Under the pieces are notes generated by a model that saw only the letters and a program-made list of their open reading frames with translations, made no database searches and had not been told where the DNA came from. Shown here one piece after another: positions 25,971 to 35,986 of a DNA stretch of 64,000 nucleotides. Position 1 is the first letter of the stretch, and every line of letters starts with the position of its first letter. Location: positions 1,860,001-1,924,000 of the forward strand of contig NC_019792.1 in assembly GCF_000230715.2 (NCBI RefSeq), read 5' to 3'. Made by a program: the position numbers and the translations under genes. Source of the DNA: Natronobacterium gregoryi SP2 (lineage in GTDB: Archaea; Halobacteriota; Halobacteria; Halobacteriales; Natrialbaceae).

Positions 25971-28592
25971 CTACACTTCTCGGATCGTGATCCCTTCGGG
26001 CCGGAGAACCACACCGACCTGCTCGGTCTCTTCGCCGAACGTCTCTTCGTGTGAGGTGATGTCGTCGACGCCAGCACCGACCTCGAACCGGTCCGCATCC
26101 GGCAGCGTGTGGAACGTCCGACGCTCGCTCTCGCCGAGTTCGAAGTCCTCGAGGAACACGACGTCGTTGCCGGCACTGACGCGAATGCGAACGAGCGTCT
26201 CGCGTGGCAGATCGTTCTGGACGATGATGGCGCCCGACCCGATGCCGGGAATTGCGTCCATGGCGGCGTTTTGTAACTGACGGACGCGAGCGCGGACGGC
26301 CGCCGGATCGTTCCGGTACTTGACCACGCCTGCGCCGACGAGAGCCAGGCCGAGTAACGACGCGAAGAGCAAGAGTGCGTTCGCACTGCCTGGCATGCTC
26401 GGAAGCGTTATCGGGTCCGACGTTTCGCCGTCCGGCGTCTCCCCCGTCGTCGCGGTCGCGGCGGTCGAGTCGTCTTCGGTCGAGGCACCGTACGAATGGG
26501 TCACTCCGTCTTCCTCCGCAGCCGGCACGTCCGAAGAGACGGTCGCTTCTTCGTCCGGTTCGAGGGTCATCTCTTCGGAGTGAACCGTCTCGCCGTCGAA
26601 CTCGAGCGAGACCGTCTGCGTGTCCGTGACGCCACCGGCGTTGCGAACTGTGGTCGCTATCTCCATGCCGGATTCGGGGTCTTCGATCCCGACGAGTGAC
26701 GTCTCGTCGATTTCGAACTGAGCCACGTTGTCCCGGACTTCGACAGTCGTCGTAGCCGTCGCGTCGCCCACGGACGCGCGCAACTCGAGTTCCGGCGGTG
26801 CGTTACTGGTCAGGTCGAACGTGACGGCTTCGTCGATCGATTCGCCGGGTTCGAGCTGGATCGATCGCATCGTGGTCCCGTTCGATTCGACGGCGAAGGA
26901 GTTCTCGATCTCGAACGTGAGCGTGTCCTGTCCGGGCGTTTCGCCGTTCTCCGTCACGATAGCAGTAGCGTCTAGCGGTTCGTGACGGGCTGCGGGATCG
27001 GTGACGTTCGCGAACGCGACGTCTGTGTCCCGGTCGAACGTGACTGTCGCGTCTTCACCTGGCGTCTCGATTGCGACGTCGGTTATCGGCGGCTCGTTGG
27101 CGTCCCGATCGTAAGTGAACGTCTCTGCGACGTCTGCACCGTCTTCGAGCGTGATGTAGCGGTAGTCTTCGAGCGTTCCATCGATAGTGAAGTTTGCGGG
27201 GAACGTCGTCTTTCCAGCGGGAAGGTCGCCATCGTACCCGAAGGAGCCGTCGACCTCGAGCGTGCCACTGGAGCCGAGTTCGTCGATGTTGGTGCCCGTG
27301 ACCGACGCTTCGATGTTGTCTTCGTACTCCTCTCTGGAGATGACGTCGACTTGGTCGGTACTCGAGTCGGTGTCGCTTGCGACCCGAACGTCGACCTCCG
27401 GCACGTCGTCGTCTTCCGTTTCGTACGCGTACGTAATCTCTCTGGTCGAACCTGCCGACAGCCCGATGATTTCGGTTCCGACCTCCGAGCCGTCGACGTA
27501 GAAACTGATCGGATACGACACTGCTCCTTCTGGAACGTCTCCATACCGGTGTACCCGCGCCGTTACCTCGAGTTCGTCACCCTGTATCGTCGGTGACGTC
27601 GTCTCGGTGATCGACACTGCCGCTCCGGCTGCTTCGATGGTGACGTCTTGCGATTCGACGGCTTCCCCATCGGCGATGTCGATCTCGAACTCGTTTGCGA
27701 TGTAGTGTGTCGCTCGCGTTTCCAGATCGAACGTATGCGTGATCGACTCGCCGCCGTCGATGTCGATCGTCTCGTTCGACGCTGCGAGCTCGCCGCTGCG
27801 CTCGAGCAGTCGAATTACGCCGTCGACTTCGTGAGCGTTCCCCCAATCGTGGTTCTCGATCTCTGTCTCGACGGTGAGCGTCTCGCCCTCGTCGGGATCG
27901 TTCGCCTCGAGAATCTCGACCGTCAGGTCGTATACGTCGTAGTCCTCGTACTCGACGGGAGCGCCGTCGACGAAGAGTTGTTCGTCGCTTTCGGTCTGTA
28001 CGGTTCCGTCCTCGCGGTTCACCTCGAGCGAATCGGTGTCGGTGATCGATCCGTGAGAGTCCCGTTCGAACACGACGAGGTCGGGATCGTCACCGCTAGA
28101 GATGTGAGCTGGTTTCCCATCCTCAGTCTGTGCAACGTCGCCGCCGTCCATCGTCTGGACGACCCGCCGATCGTGCTCTTCGTGATCGTCGATCACGAGG
28201 TACTCGCCCCCAGCGGTTACTTTCGGATCGGGAGGCAGATCGTCGTCGGTAACGATCTCCCCACTCACGACGTGATCGTCCTCGAACCGAACGACGATAC
28301 GCTTCTCGTCGTCCGGCTTATTCACGTTGGGTGAATCGGACAACACGGGGGCGTGACTCGAGTCGTCGACACTCGACGTTTCGATGTCTGTGGCGTCGTT
28401 TTCCAGCACGCCGTCTACGGCACCGGCGTTTCCAACGACGTAGACGAGACTGCCGGCGACCGCGAGAACGAGAACGACAGAGAGGATGACAGCGAGGAGA
28501 ACCTTCGCCTTCTGGGCGGACGAACGGGAGGCGATACGGGTCACAAACGTTCGCAAAGAGGACAGCGGCTTGGTAAGCAGGGTCACGTTCAT
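25971..28592 (-). CDS. Large membrane-anchored surface protein with CARDB-like repeats
   Basis: This 873-residue protein starts at the ATG at 28592. A basic cytoplasmic N-terminus leads into a membrane helix (about 30-53: KVLLAVILSVVLVLAVAGSL). A long acidic extracellular region follows, with repeated beta domains of about 100 residues (for example LTVEILEANDPDEGETLTVE and MEIATTVRNAGGVTDTQTVS) resembling CARDB/NEW3 modules. A second membrane helix lies near the end (ANALLLFASLLGLALVGAGV), with a cytoplasmic tail of about 125 residues that ends in a beta-rich domain. Two helices put both termini inside. No known function. It sits at the edge of the motility island. Confidence 0.75.
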   Translation of the reverse strand: MNVTLLTKPLSSLRTFVTRIASRSSAQKAKVLLAVILSVVLVLAVAGSLVYVVGNAGAVDGVLENDATDIETSSVDDSSHAPVLSDSPNVNKPDDEKRIVVRFEDDHVVSGEIVTDDDLPPDPKVTAGGEYLVIDDHEEHDRRVVQTMDGGDVAQTEDGKPAHISSGDDPDLVVFERDSHGSITDTDSLEVNREDGTVQTESDEQLFVDGAPVEYEDYDVYDLTVEILEANDPDEGETLTVETEIENHDWGNAHEVDGVIRLLERSGELAASNETIDIDGGESITHTFDLETRATHYIANEFEIDIADGEAVESQDVTIEAAGAAVSITETTSPTIQGDELEVTARVHRYGDVPEGAVSYPISFYVDGSEVGTEIIGLSAGSTREITYAYETEDDDVPEVDVRVASDTDSSTDQVDVISREEYEDNIEASVTGTNIDELGSSGTLEVDGSFGYDGDLPAGKTTFPANFTIDGTLEDYRYITLEDGADVAETFTYDRDANEPPITDVAIETPGEDATVTFDRDTDVAFANVTDPAARHEPLDATAIVTENGETPGQDTLTFEIENSFAVESNGTTMRSIQLEPGESIDEAVTFDLTSNAPPELELRASVGDATATTTVEVRDNVAQFEIDETSLVGIEDPESGMEIATTVRNAGGVTDTQTVSLEFDGETVHSEEMTLEPDEEATVSSDVPAAEEDGVTHSYGASTEDDSTAATATTGETPDGETSDPITLPSMPGSANALLLFASLLGLALVGAGVVKYRNDPAAVRARVRQLQNAAMDAIPGIGSGAIIVQNDLPRETLVRIRVSAGNDVVFLEDFELGESERRTFHTLPDADRFEVGAGVDDITSHEETFGEETEQVGVVLRPEGITIREV

Positions 28593-28732
28593 CCAGACGA
28601 CACCGGTCGTGTGTCTGCAACTGTTTGCATGGGTCCGTAATATACTCTCTGGGCGAACGCATTCATGAACAGGTCCCAAACGTCGAATCGGCCGACGCGC
28701 TTTTCACTCATTGGTGAGACGATACCGTAACG

Positions 28733-29422
28733 ATGAGCACGGGTCACGGGTGTGATAACGACGATATCGACGACGACCCCAGTCGTGAAGCAAGTGGTCG
28801 GTCGGTTACGGGAGTAACCGACCGATCGACGTTCGACCGTCGGCAGGCTCTCTCGGCTCTCGGCACTCTCTCGCTTGCGACGACTGCGGGCTGTCTGGGA
28901 TCGCTCGATCTCGGTGGTGGTCGAGAAGAAATCTCACCGGTCGAGCCCGGTGACGACCCCGACGCAACCCCCGGCGAGTTCTACTACCTGCTCGAGGCAC
29001 ACGAGATCGACGTCGACAGGCTTCAGCTCGATCCGGAGTACCGAATCGAAGACGAAGTCGCCAAAGCGATGTTCCTGTTTTACAACTCGAACGCCGAGGA
29101 CTTCGAGGCGTCCGACAGCGAGATCTGGACGATCTACGAAGCGTTCAAAGAGCTCGTCGACCACGGCACGGACGTCGAGTATCTAATCACCGACGTCCAG
29201 GGTGGCTTCGACGAACAGGTCGATGGCTGGAGCGTCAACGCAGTGTGGGCCGAACAGCACCTCAACGAGGACGGCATCACCGACGACGACATCTGGCATT
29301 CGATCGTCACTCACGGGAAAGTCTACGAGGGCGAACATCGATACGAGGACGGCAGCGGAGGCATCGAGATCGGAGGCGACGGAGATCAAGCAGGTGAAGA
29401 CGGTGAAATCGACGAGGGATAG
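28733..29422 (+). CDS. Tat-exported lipoprotein
   Basis: This 229-residue protein has a Tat signal (DRRQALSALGTLSLATTAGC) whose lipobox Cys follows TTAG, so it should be exported folded and lipid-anchored outside the membrane. The mature part is acidic, with a helical core (FYYLLEAHEIDVDRLQLDPE, IWTIYEAFKELVDHGTDVEY) and a Gly/Asp-rich tail. No family is recognised. A CTTTTCAC box about 30 bp upstream suggests a leaderless start. It is the gene before the HEAT/CheF pair. Confidence 0.75.
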   Translation: MSTGHGCDNDDIDDDPSREASGRSVTGVTDRSTFDRRQALSALGTLSLATTAGCLGSLDLGGGREEISPVEPGDDPDATPGEFYYLLEAHEIDVDRLQLDPEYRIEDEVAKAMFLFYNSNAEDFEASDSEIWTIYEAFKELVDHGTDVEYLITDVQGGFDEQVDGWSVNAVWAEQHLNEDGITDDDIWHSIVTHGKVYEGEHRYEDGSGGIEIGGDGDQAGEDGEIDEG

Positions 29423-29585
29423 CGATAGCAGCCGCTCTCCCGCCCGCCGTCTACAGGTAGGACGATTGCTGGGCCCGATGCACACACCGACGCTCAAAAC
29501 CAACGTTGAATATCTAGCGGTCCAACACGTACACACGAACGCGAGACGATGGCTGCGCCCCGCACCGTGCAGGTGATCTAGAAAT

Positions 29586-30848
29586 ATGTCGCTATTCGAA
29601 CTCGAGCGAAACGCGGAATTCGAAGAGCTCGTGACCTATCTCGAGGAGAGTTCCAACACGGACATCCGTCGTCGAGCGGCGGAAATCCTCGGCGGACTGG
29701 CTTCGGAGGTCACCAAGAGTCGATTTCCGCGGGAAGACATCGTCAATCCGTTGATCGCGACCGCACAGAACGACGACGACGACGAAGTCAGGGCGGCAGC
29801 GATCGACGCGCTCGATCAGTACGGACAGGACGCACTCGAGCAGTTCATCGGCGAAGTGTCGGGCCAGGATGTCGAGAACGTCGCCAAGTGGAAAAAAGCA
29901 CAGATACTGGCGAAAGGGCTAAACGCCGATCGCCCGGAGTTGCGGATGGCTGCTGCAACGGGCCTGGGCCGGATCGGCGAGGACAACGTCGTAGAACACC
30001 TCGTGAAGCGGCTGAGCGATCCAGACCCACGGGTTCGAAAACGAGTCGCGCGCGCACTAGGACGCATCGGGTCACCCGAGCCTGTCCCAGCGCTTTCACA
30101 GCGACTCCACGAGGACCGATACGGCATCCGGGTCGAGGCCGCATACGCCCTGGCGGATATCGGAACGAACAACGCCTTGCGCGAACTCGTCGACGTGGCA
30201 GAAGCCGACGACGAGCGACTCCGCCGGATCGCCGTCGACGCCCTCGGCCGTCTCGGAAGCGTCGAAGCAGTGGAAGTCCTCGCGGAAAGCCTCCAAGACG
30301 AGGCCGAAGTCGTCCGTCGGACCGCGATGTTCTCGCTGGTGGAGTTGCTGTCGGAAGCGCCGTCAGACGCGAGTCACAAGATCCGAGAGAAGATCGTCGG
30401 TGAACTCGAGCAGGTAAACGAAGCACAGGTCGAACAGCCCCTGATCGACCTGCTCGAGAAGAGTACCGAGACTGCACAGCGCCGAAACGCGGCGTGGCTG
30501 CTCGGTCGGGTGACAAGCGAGCAGTACCGCGAAGAGGCCCAGGAGACACTAATCGACACCCTCGCCGACGACGACGAGATGACCTCGAAGTTCGCCGCGA
30601 CGAGCCTGTCGATGCTCGACGGCGGGAGTCTCGAGGAGCGACTGCTCGAGCTCGTCGAAGACAGGCACCGCGACGAAGGGGCCCGCGTGAAGGCGCTGTT
30701 CGTCCTCGGCAAGATCGGCGGCGAGGAGTCTCGAAAGCGAATCTCCGGGTTCGTCGACCGGACAGAAAGCGATCGACTGCGCAAACGCGGGTTCTCGGCA
30801 CTCTCGAAACTCGGCGGAGCCGGCGCACCGAGTGGTGACTTCGCATGA
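29586..30848 (+). CDS. HEAT-repeat taxis protein (CheF partner)
   Basis: This 420-residue protein is built almost entirely of PBS/HEAT repeats, about 10-11 units of roughly 31 residues (RMAAATGLGRIGEDNVVEHL, RVRKRVARALGRIGSPEPV, RRIAVDALGRLGSVEAVEVL). In Halobacterium salinarum the syntenic HEAT protein OE2401F was found to bind CheF-type proteins, CheY and the archaellum accessory proteins. The stop overlaps the cheF start by 4 bp. An SD-like AGGTGAT lies before the ATG. It is probably a scaffold between CheY and the motor. Confidence 0.85.
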   Translation: MSLFELERNAEFEELVTYLEESSNTDIRRRAAEILGGLASEVTKSRFPREDIVNPLIATAQNDDDDEVRAAAIDALDQYGQDALEQFIGEVSGQDVENVAKWKKAQILAKGLNADRPELRMAAATGLGRIGEDNVVEHLVKRLSDPDPRVRKRVARALGRIGSPEPVPALSQRLHEDRYGIRVEAAYALADIGTNNALRELVDVAEADDERLRRIAVDALGRLGSVEAVEVLAESLQDEAEVVRRTAMFSLVELLSEAPSDASHKIREKIVGELEQVNEAQVEQPLIDLLEKSTETAQRRNAAWLLGRVTSEQYREEAQETLIDTLADDDEMTSKFAATSLSMLDGGSLEERLLELVEDRHRDEGARVKALFVLGKIGGEESRKRISGFVDRTESDRLRKRGFSALSKLGGAGAPSGDFA

Positions 30849-31708
30849 GCACATCCGAGCAAAAACTCGCGGACGTTACCGGACAGTTCACGCAGGTGGT
30901 CCGGGACGGTCGAAAACTCTCGGATACCGACTGGTCTAACGGACGTATCATTCTGTCGAACAAACGGATCGTGATCGCGACCAACAGCGGGAAACAGACG
31001 ATCCAGCTCCCACAGATCCAGTCGATCCGGGGGCGATACGACGTCAATCAGACGGTCGCGAAGGTCTCGGACTACATCAGTATCAACGCCGGGAGTGACG
31101 TCTACCTCGTCTCGATGGGCAACGTCGAGGAGTTCGAACTCCAGTTACAGAAGGCTATCCTCGACGGCGAGATCGTGTTGATCAAACACCCGGCGGTAAA
31201 AGGTGGCGTCGTCCAGGAGTCTTCCTGGGAGAAAGCCCGCGTGAAGATCAACGAGGGCGTCGCGAACTTCGCCGTCGAATCCGGCTCGCTGGTCCAGATC
31301 GAAGTCGACGACGTTGGCACCGTCGAGAGCGACGAACGACACATCCGCGGACAGGAGCGGCCGGTGATCGAAGCCGAACACACCAAGGAAGGCTCGAGCG
31401 TCCAGACGTACCTCTCCGGTGGTGCACAAAACTGTGCGATCCTGAAGTCGGTACTCGACCGCGGTGCCGAGAAAAACGCCTCACAGATCGACCTCTCCGG
31501 AAAAGAAGAAGAAGTACTGATGGCGATCTACTCTGGGGTGTCGCCGTTCGAAGTGCCCGAGTTCCTGGACATCGACACCGACGAGGTCGAAGAGATTTAC
31601 GAACGACTCGTCGAACTCGACGTGTTAGAAGAGGTCCGAGTCCGCCGAGAGGTTGCTCTGAAGCCTCGCGGACGGAACATCGCCAGCGAAGCGATGAGCA
31701 GCAAGTGA
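30845..31708 (+). CDS. cheF: Taxis protein CheF (first copy)
   Basis: This 287-residue DUF439/CheF protein has an N-terminal PH-like beta domain (GRIILSNKRIVIATNSGKQT, VYLVSMGNVEEFELQLQKAI). The C-terminal winged helix (EEEVLMAIYSGVSPFEVPEF, EEIYERLVELDVLEEVRV) completes it. CheF is the archaeal adaptor that connects phospho-CheY to ArlCDE at the archaellum. Coupling to the HEAT gene supports a joint complex. A second paralog is at 49957. The TGA stop is the first codon of repeat R3. Confidence 0.92.
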   Translation: MSTSEQKLADVTGQFTQVVRDGRKLSDTDWSNGRIILSNKRIVIATNSGKQTIQLPQIQSIRGRYDVNQTVAKVSDYISINAGSDVYLVSMGNVEEFELQLQKAILDGEIVLIKHPAVKGGVVQESSWEKARVKINEGVANFAVESGSLVQIEVDDVGTVESDERHIRGQERPVIEAEHTKEGSSVQTYLSGGAQNCAILKSVLDRGAEKNASQIDLSGKEEEVLMAIYSGVSPFEVPEFLDIDTDEVEEIYERLVELDVLEEVRVRREVALKPRGRNIASEAMSSK

Positions 31709-31790
31709 GACGGACCGCTGTCCTCCACCCCGACACGACCGCCCACCCAGTCGCCACTGTGCCAGCACTGACGCACAGTCCACCGTCTGC
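31706..31790 (+). repeat. Dispersed palindromic repeat, copy R3 (diverged)
   Basis: The sequence begins TGAGACGGACCGCTGTCCTC and ends near GACGCACAGTCCACCGTCTG, with the same end-to-end inverted symmetry as R1 but more changes. The first TGA ends the cheF gene. It lies in the convergent gap before the small zinc-ribbon gene. Confidence 0.65.
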
Positions 31791-31840
31791 AGGCCGTTCG
31801 TGACGAGACACGACACAACTGTCCAGTCGGACGCGCTTCG

Positions 31841-32035
31841 TTACTCGTGTTTGAGATAACTGACGTCGCGCTCGAGTTCGTACCCCCGTGGAACGCCGAC
31901 GTACTCGAGACAGTCGTCACAGATCGGCTTGGCGTAGGTCCGGTTGTTTCGCTTCCCGAGGACGTTCGCGTCCTCGAGCATGACGACGTCCTCACAGCGA
32001 CTGCATTCGATCTTCTCGCCGTCGATGATGTCCAT
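31841..32035 (-). CDS. Small CxxC zinc-ribbon protein
   Basis: The 64-residue product MDIIDGEKIECSRCEDVVML has two CxxC pairs (CSRC, CDDC) and a basic middle (LGKRNNRTYAKPICDDCLEY), which together form one zinc ribbon. It is a conserved type of haloarchaeal micro-protein. Start codon and size fit such proteins. The function is unknown. It is convergent with cheF and divergent from the first archaellin. Confidence 0.75.
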   Translation of the reverse strand: MDIIDGEKIECSRCEDVVMLEDANVLGKRNNRTYAKPICDDCLEYVGVPRGYELERDVSYLKHE

Positions 32036-32300
32036 TCTACTATGGGTTCGGTGGACTGATGGAATAAGTCTCTCGGCCGGCGACGCGAACGACGTACGAA
32101 CCGATGGCAAACGGTGCGTCGAGAGACCGGCGGCCGGCGCTCGAGTACGCTTTTATTTTCTGACACACCGTACGCACTGGCTCGCAGGGTGCTCGAGTGA
32201 CCAGTTCTCGAGGAACCGCTCGTCGACAGCCACAACGCTTGCTCCGGTTTGTCGTGTCGTCTGGAGTGACTCCGAAGAAGACATTTAGGGAAAATTGGTC

Positions 32301-32409
32301 TGGCAATTATAGTTAAGTATGAACGTCGAATATCGGCAATAAGGTTTAAATTAGGCCTCTGAACGGCAAGTAGGCTTAAGTAATGTAAGGGGGGCGAGTA
32401 GATTTATGT
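32301..32409 (+). promoter_or_regulatory. Four-copy 18-bp box array before archaellin 1
   Basis: Four related 18-mers start at 32301 (TGGCAATTATAGTTAAGT), 32334 (CGGCAATAAGGTTTAAAT), 32364 (CGGCAAGTAGGCTTAAGT) and 32392 (GGGCGAGTAGATTTATGT), spaced 33, 30 and 28 bp. The last contains the likely TATA box and lies 96 bp before the ATG. The 450-bp gap holds no gene. The array type recurs before the other archaellins with almost constant spacing. Confidence 0.8.
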
Positions 32410-32487
32410 CGAGCCAGTCAAGTGTGTCTGACACGTTCCGCAGCCACTGGTCCCTCCATGGCCAGCACTGGGGAACAATCACCAACT

Positions 32488-33540
32488 ATGTTCGAACGAG
32501 TAACAGACGAGGAAGAGCGCGGCCAGGTGGGTATCGGGACGCTCATCGTGTTCATCGCGATGGTGCTTGTCGCAGCGATTGCGGCAGGGGTCCTGATCAA
32601 CACCGCCGGCCTTCTGCAGTCACAGGCAGTTGCGACCGGTGAGGAGAGTACAGCACAGGTGTCGAACGTCGTCCAAGTCAATACGGCGACGGGTCAGGTG
32701 ACCGAAGATCCTGGCCAGACATATAACTTCGAGAACGGACTCCAGTTCGTTCTCCCCGGTGACACCGGAGTGGGTGAAAACGAGATTGATTCCGATTTCG
32801 ACGGGGCTGTCTGGGGTCCAGATGACGTGGAGCTCGATGATGGGGATATCCACGTAACCGTCGAGGATAACAACGGCGACACCATCGAGAACGAAGAAGA
32901 AGACGACCTCGAAGGTGACCTCGATTCCACTGACGTTGACTTCCATGATGAGGTTGAGCTCACCGGTGAAACCACCGTTATAGTCGAGTTCGACGAGAGC
33001 ATCGACGGCGATGCAGAAGACGCAGTCGATGAAGACGACGAAGACACCATCGAACTTCGCCTGAACAGCGACCTCGCTGAAGAGAACGACGAGCTCGCGT
33101 TCCACATCGAACCAAACGGCGATGAAAATGACGAGCTCGACGTCCGTCTCGACGACAGCGACAGTGACGCCCTCGACGACGGCGTCTACGACGAAGTCCG
33201 CGAAGCCTCGGTCATGGTTTCGCTCGGACCCGGCGCTAACGCCGTCGACCTCGGTGCAGCGACGTTCGAATTCGTCGGCGACACCACCGTCCGTGGCCAG
33301 GCCGAAGAACTCGACGACCTCGAGATCCAGTCTCTCGATGGCGATTCGACGGACAATCAGGTCCTCGAGGGTGACCGGAATCTGCAAGTTCACATCGAAC
33401 TCTCCGAGGACAACGACGGTTTCAACACGATCGACGCCGGTGACTCCGCGGAGTTCCGCATCACCACGGCTGACGGCTCCCAGACCGTCGAAGTGCTGAT
33501 GGCTCCGTCCGCGATCACCGACAGCGCAGTGAGCCTGTAG
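32488..33540 (+). CDS. arlA: Archaellin 1 (major filament protein)
   Basis: This 350-residue type IV pilin-like archaellin has signal peptide [12 protein letters not shown], cut by ArlK/PibD after G12, then the conserved N-terminal helix [20 protein letters not shown] that forms the filament core. The outer domain is long and very acidic, and the C-terminus ([20 protein letters not shown] to [17 protein letters not shown]) is conserved. Typical halophile archaellins are about 190-220 residues, so this one carries an insert of over 100 residues in the surface-exposed middle. It is the first of five long tandem paralogs. Confidence 0.95.
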   Translation: MFERVTDEEERGQVGIGTLIVFIAMVLVAAIAAGVLINTAGLLQSQAVATGEESTAQVSNVVQVNTATGQVTEDPGQTYNFENGLQFVLPGDTGVGENEIDSDFDGAVWGPDDVELDDGDIHVTVEDNNGDTIENEEEDDLEGDLDSTDVDFHDEVELTGETTVIVEFDESIDGDAEDAVDEDDEDTIELRLNSDLAEENDELAFHIEPNGDENDELDVRLDDSDSDALDDGVYDEVREASVMVSLGPGANAVDLGAATFEFVGDTTVRGQAEELDDLEIQSLDGDSTDNQVLEGDRNLQVHIELSEDNDGFNTIDAGDSAEFRITTADGSQTVEVLMAPSAITDSAVSL

Positions 33541-33800
33541 GATCGCTGCCGTCGTGTGACGAGACCGACCGCACACGTTTGCGGTCGGGTCGCCTTTGTG
33601 ACGTTCGGAATTTCGTGACCGTGGCCGTCGTGCTACGGGAAGACACGCCCCGTTTTGGGCGGTCCTTCACGTCGCGCGGTTGGTCGACAGAAATATACTC
33701 TAGCTGTCCTTTCTACAGTAAGTAGATAAATATATTTGCCGCCAGGGGTTGTATTTATTCACTCGTGGGATCTGGTCTCGAGGGTGTTTAATCGCTTGTA

Positions 33801-33898
33801 CGGCCAAAGTAGGTAAATACTATAATCGGCTGGGGGAAGTACTGAGACGTATCGGCAAATAGATTCAAGTCATGTCGGGTTGGCGAGTAGCTTTATTA
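33801..33898 (+). promoter_or_regulatory. Decayed box array before archaellin 2
   Basis: Two clear 18-mers start at 33853 (CGGCAAATAGATTCAAGT) and 33881 (TGGCGAGTAGCTTTATTA), 28 bp apart as in the other arrays. A poor third match, CGGCCAAAGTAGGTAAAT, lies at 33801 out of phase. The last box includes the TATA-like TTTATT and lies 96 bp before the ATG. The rest of the 436-bp gap has AT-rich stretches but no gene. Confidence 0.65.
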
Positions 33899-33976
33899 CG
33901 AGATAGTCGAAACTGACGGCCACGTTCCGACGCGCGACAGGTAGTTGTGGCGCTGTCGGGGCAATGTAATCCAACA

Positions 33977-34990
33977 ATGTTCGAACGAGTTACAGACGAG
34001 GAAGAACGCGGTCAGGTGGGTATCGGGACGCTCATCGTGTTCATCGCGATGGTACTTGTCGCAGCGATTGCGGCAGGTGTCCTGATCAACACTGCCGGTC
34101 TTCTGCAGTCGCAGGCAGTTGCAACGGGTGAAGAAAGTACGGCACAGGTCTCTAACGTCGTCCAGGTCGACTCTGCGACGGGGCAGGTGACCGAGGACGC
34201 TAACGACGAGTACGACTTCGATAACGGTATCAGCTTTAGCGTCGACGATGATTCGGAGTGGCTCAATGATGACGAACCCGATGTGGAGAACTTCGAGGTG
34301 ACTGTCAAGAACTACGATGGAGATCCTATTGACGAAGATAACCATGAGGTCGATACCGGCGACTTCGGCCTCGAAGACGTCGCTGCAGATGAGTTTAATA
34401 ACGACGAACTAATCACCCTCACTGGTGAAACTACCGTTGAAATCGAATTCGAGGACGGCACTGCAGCTGGCGACCTCGATGAAGACGCCGAAGACACCAC
34501 CGAACTCCGTCTGAACAGCGATCACGTGGACGAGTACGATGAGATCGCCTTCGTAATCGAGTCGAACGGTGAGGACAACGACCAGATCGACCTCACTCTC
34601 GACGATGATGCCCCTGACGCCCTCGCGGATGGCGTCCACGACGACGTCCGTCAGGCATCCATCATGGTCTCGCTCGGCCCAGGCGCTGACGCCGTCGACC
34701 TCGGCGCAGCAACCTTCGAGTTCGTCGGCGACCAGACCGTCCGCGGTCAGGCCGACGAGCTAGAGGACCTCACGATCGAAGACCTCGAGGGTGACGACGT
34801 CGACAACGAAGTTCTCGATGGAGACCGTAACCTGCAGGTTCACATCGACCTCGCAGAGGACAACGACGGCTTCAACACGATCGACGCCGGTGACTCCGCG
34901 GAGTTCCGCATCACCACGGCTGACGGCTCCCAGACCGTCGAAGTGCTGATGGCTCCGTCTACGCTCACTGACGACGCAATCAGCCTGTAG
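33977..34990 (+). CDS. arlA: Archaellin 2
   Basis: This 337-residue paralog has the same signal peptide and N-terminal helix as archaellin 1. The acidic middle differs, and the last third is nearly identical in DNA to archaellin 1 (both share the stretch encoding [20 protein letters not shown]). It is followed after 8 bp by a short archaellin-like gene, so the two are probably one transcript. It would be another filament subunit, major or minor. Confidence 0.95.
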   Translation: MFERVTDEEERGQVGIGTLIVFIAMVLVAAIAAGVLINTAGLLQSQAVATGEESTAQVSNVVQVDSATGQVTEDANDEYDFDNGISFSVDDDSEWLNDDEPDVENFEVTVKNYDGDPIDEDNHEVDTGDFGLEDVAADEFNNDELITLTGETTVEIEFEDGTAAGDLDEDAEDTTELRLNSDHVDEYDEIAFVIESNGEDNDQIDLTLDDDAPDALADGVHDDVRQASIMVSLGPGADAVDLGAATFEFVGDQTVRGQADELEDLTIEDLEGDDVDNEVLDGDRNLQVHIDLAEDNDGFNTIDAGDSAEFRITTADGSQTVEVLMAPSTLTDDAISL

Positions 34991-34998
34991 ACAAGCTG

Positions 34999-35535
34999 AT
35001 GTTGGTGACGGCCGCTGAGAGCGACCGCGACCGCCGCGGTCAGGTCGGCGTTGGGACGCTCATCATTTTCGTCGCGATGGTGCTCGTCGCTGCACTAGCA
35101 GCGGGCGTCCTCTTCCAGGCTGCCGACGAGTTGCGCTCGCAAGCCGAGGTAACCGGCGAAGAGAGCACGGCACAGGTTGCAAACGACCTCACCGTCTACT
35201 CGACTGTCGGCACAGTCGACGGCACCGGTGAAAACATCGACCGGATCGAGATGACAGTCGGAATGGTCTCCGGTTCGAACCCGATCGACGTCGGCGGCTC
35301 GCTCGTCGACTACCGCACGTCGAACGGGCAGACGTACCTCGAGGTCGAAGACGTGAAAAACGGAGACGCCGTGCTCGAGTCGGACGACGACCGGCGGACG
35401 GTCGTGATCGAGGTCGACGACCTCGAGGCAGGTGCGGAGGCGACGGTGACGCTGATCACGAGTGATAATACACGGATGACTACTGATCTGGAAGTCCCCT
35501 ACGAACTCGAGGCCGGCGAGTCCGTCCCGTTGTAA
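34999..35535 (+). CDS. Short archaellin-like protein
   Basis: This 178-residue product begins [20 protein letters not shown], a class III signal cut after G14, then the archaellin core helix ([20 protein letters not shown]). The outer domain is unrelated to the five long paralogs and lacks their C-terminus. It ends as a beta-rich domain ([20 protein letters not shown]). It lacks its own box array and starts 8 bp after archaellin 2. It could be a minor subunit, a filament base or cap subunit, or a relic of the shorter ancestral archaellin. Confidence 0.88.
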   Translation: MLVTAAESDRDRRGQVGVGTLIIFVAMVLVAALAAGVLFQAADELRSQAEVTGEESTAQVANDLTVYSTVGTVDGTGENIDRIEMTVGMVSGSNPIDVGGSLVDYRTSNGQTYLEVEDVKNGDAVLESDDDRRTVVIEVDDLEAGAEATVTLITSDNTRMTTDLEVPYELEAGESVPL

Positions 35536-35785
35536 ACGCCTCGAGACGCTTCAGGGCCGGGCCGAATCCTGTCGTGGCGATTCGATCTTTTAGCCGACGC
35601 TTGGGATGGCATCAGACGAACGCAGATTCGTCCGTTCGCTATCGTTTATATTCGGCGCTTGTTTGGGTTCTCCTAATTATAACGGAATTGAGGGGAATAG
35701 TAGTGGAAATTAGAAATGAATAGAACTCTTGCGAACGTTCGTAGATGGCGGTCACAGCCAATTTGCCACTTAAGACGGACAGTGA

Positions 35786-35892
35786 TGGCAATTAGAGTTA
35801 AGTGTGGTGCAGCCTTTCGGCAAACAGATTTAAATACAAGACTCTTCGGCAAAGAGAGTTAAGTCATGTCGGTTTGGCGAGTAGATTTAATA
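35786..35892 (+). promoter_or_regulatory. Four-copy 18-bp box array before archaellin 3
   Basis: Boxes start at 35786 (TGGCAATTAGAGTTAAGT), 35818 (CGGCAAACAGATTTAAAT), 35847 (CGGCAAAGAGAGTTAAGT) and 35875 (TGGCGAGTAGATTTAATA), spaced 32, 29 and 28 bp. The last holds the TATA-like TTTAATA, 112 bp before the ATG. A conserved leader containing AGGAGTGTCTACTCACGTTC follows. The remainder of the 450-bp gap has no gene. Confidence 0.85.
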
Positions 35893-35986
35893 CGGGGCAG
35901 TCAGGAGTGTCTACTCACGTTCCGGCACCGGCTGACCTCGAGTACTCGAGTGGTGAAGGCGGTTGCTGGAGCAAGCTAATCCAACA

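Noticed and set aside
33541-33660. The GC-rich stem after archaellin 1 as another copy of the palindromic repeat
   Set aside because: It forms a hairpin (GACCGACCGCACACG / GCGGTCGG) but lacks the TGAGACGG end and inner consensus. It is more likely an ordinary terminator-like stem.
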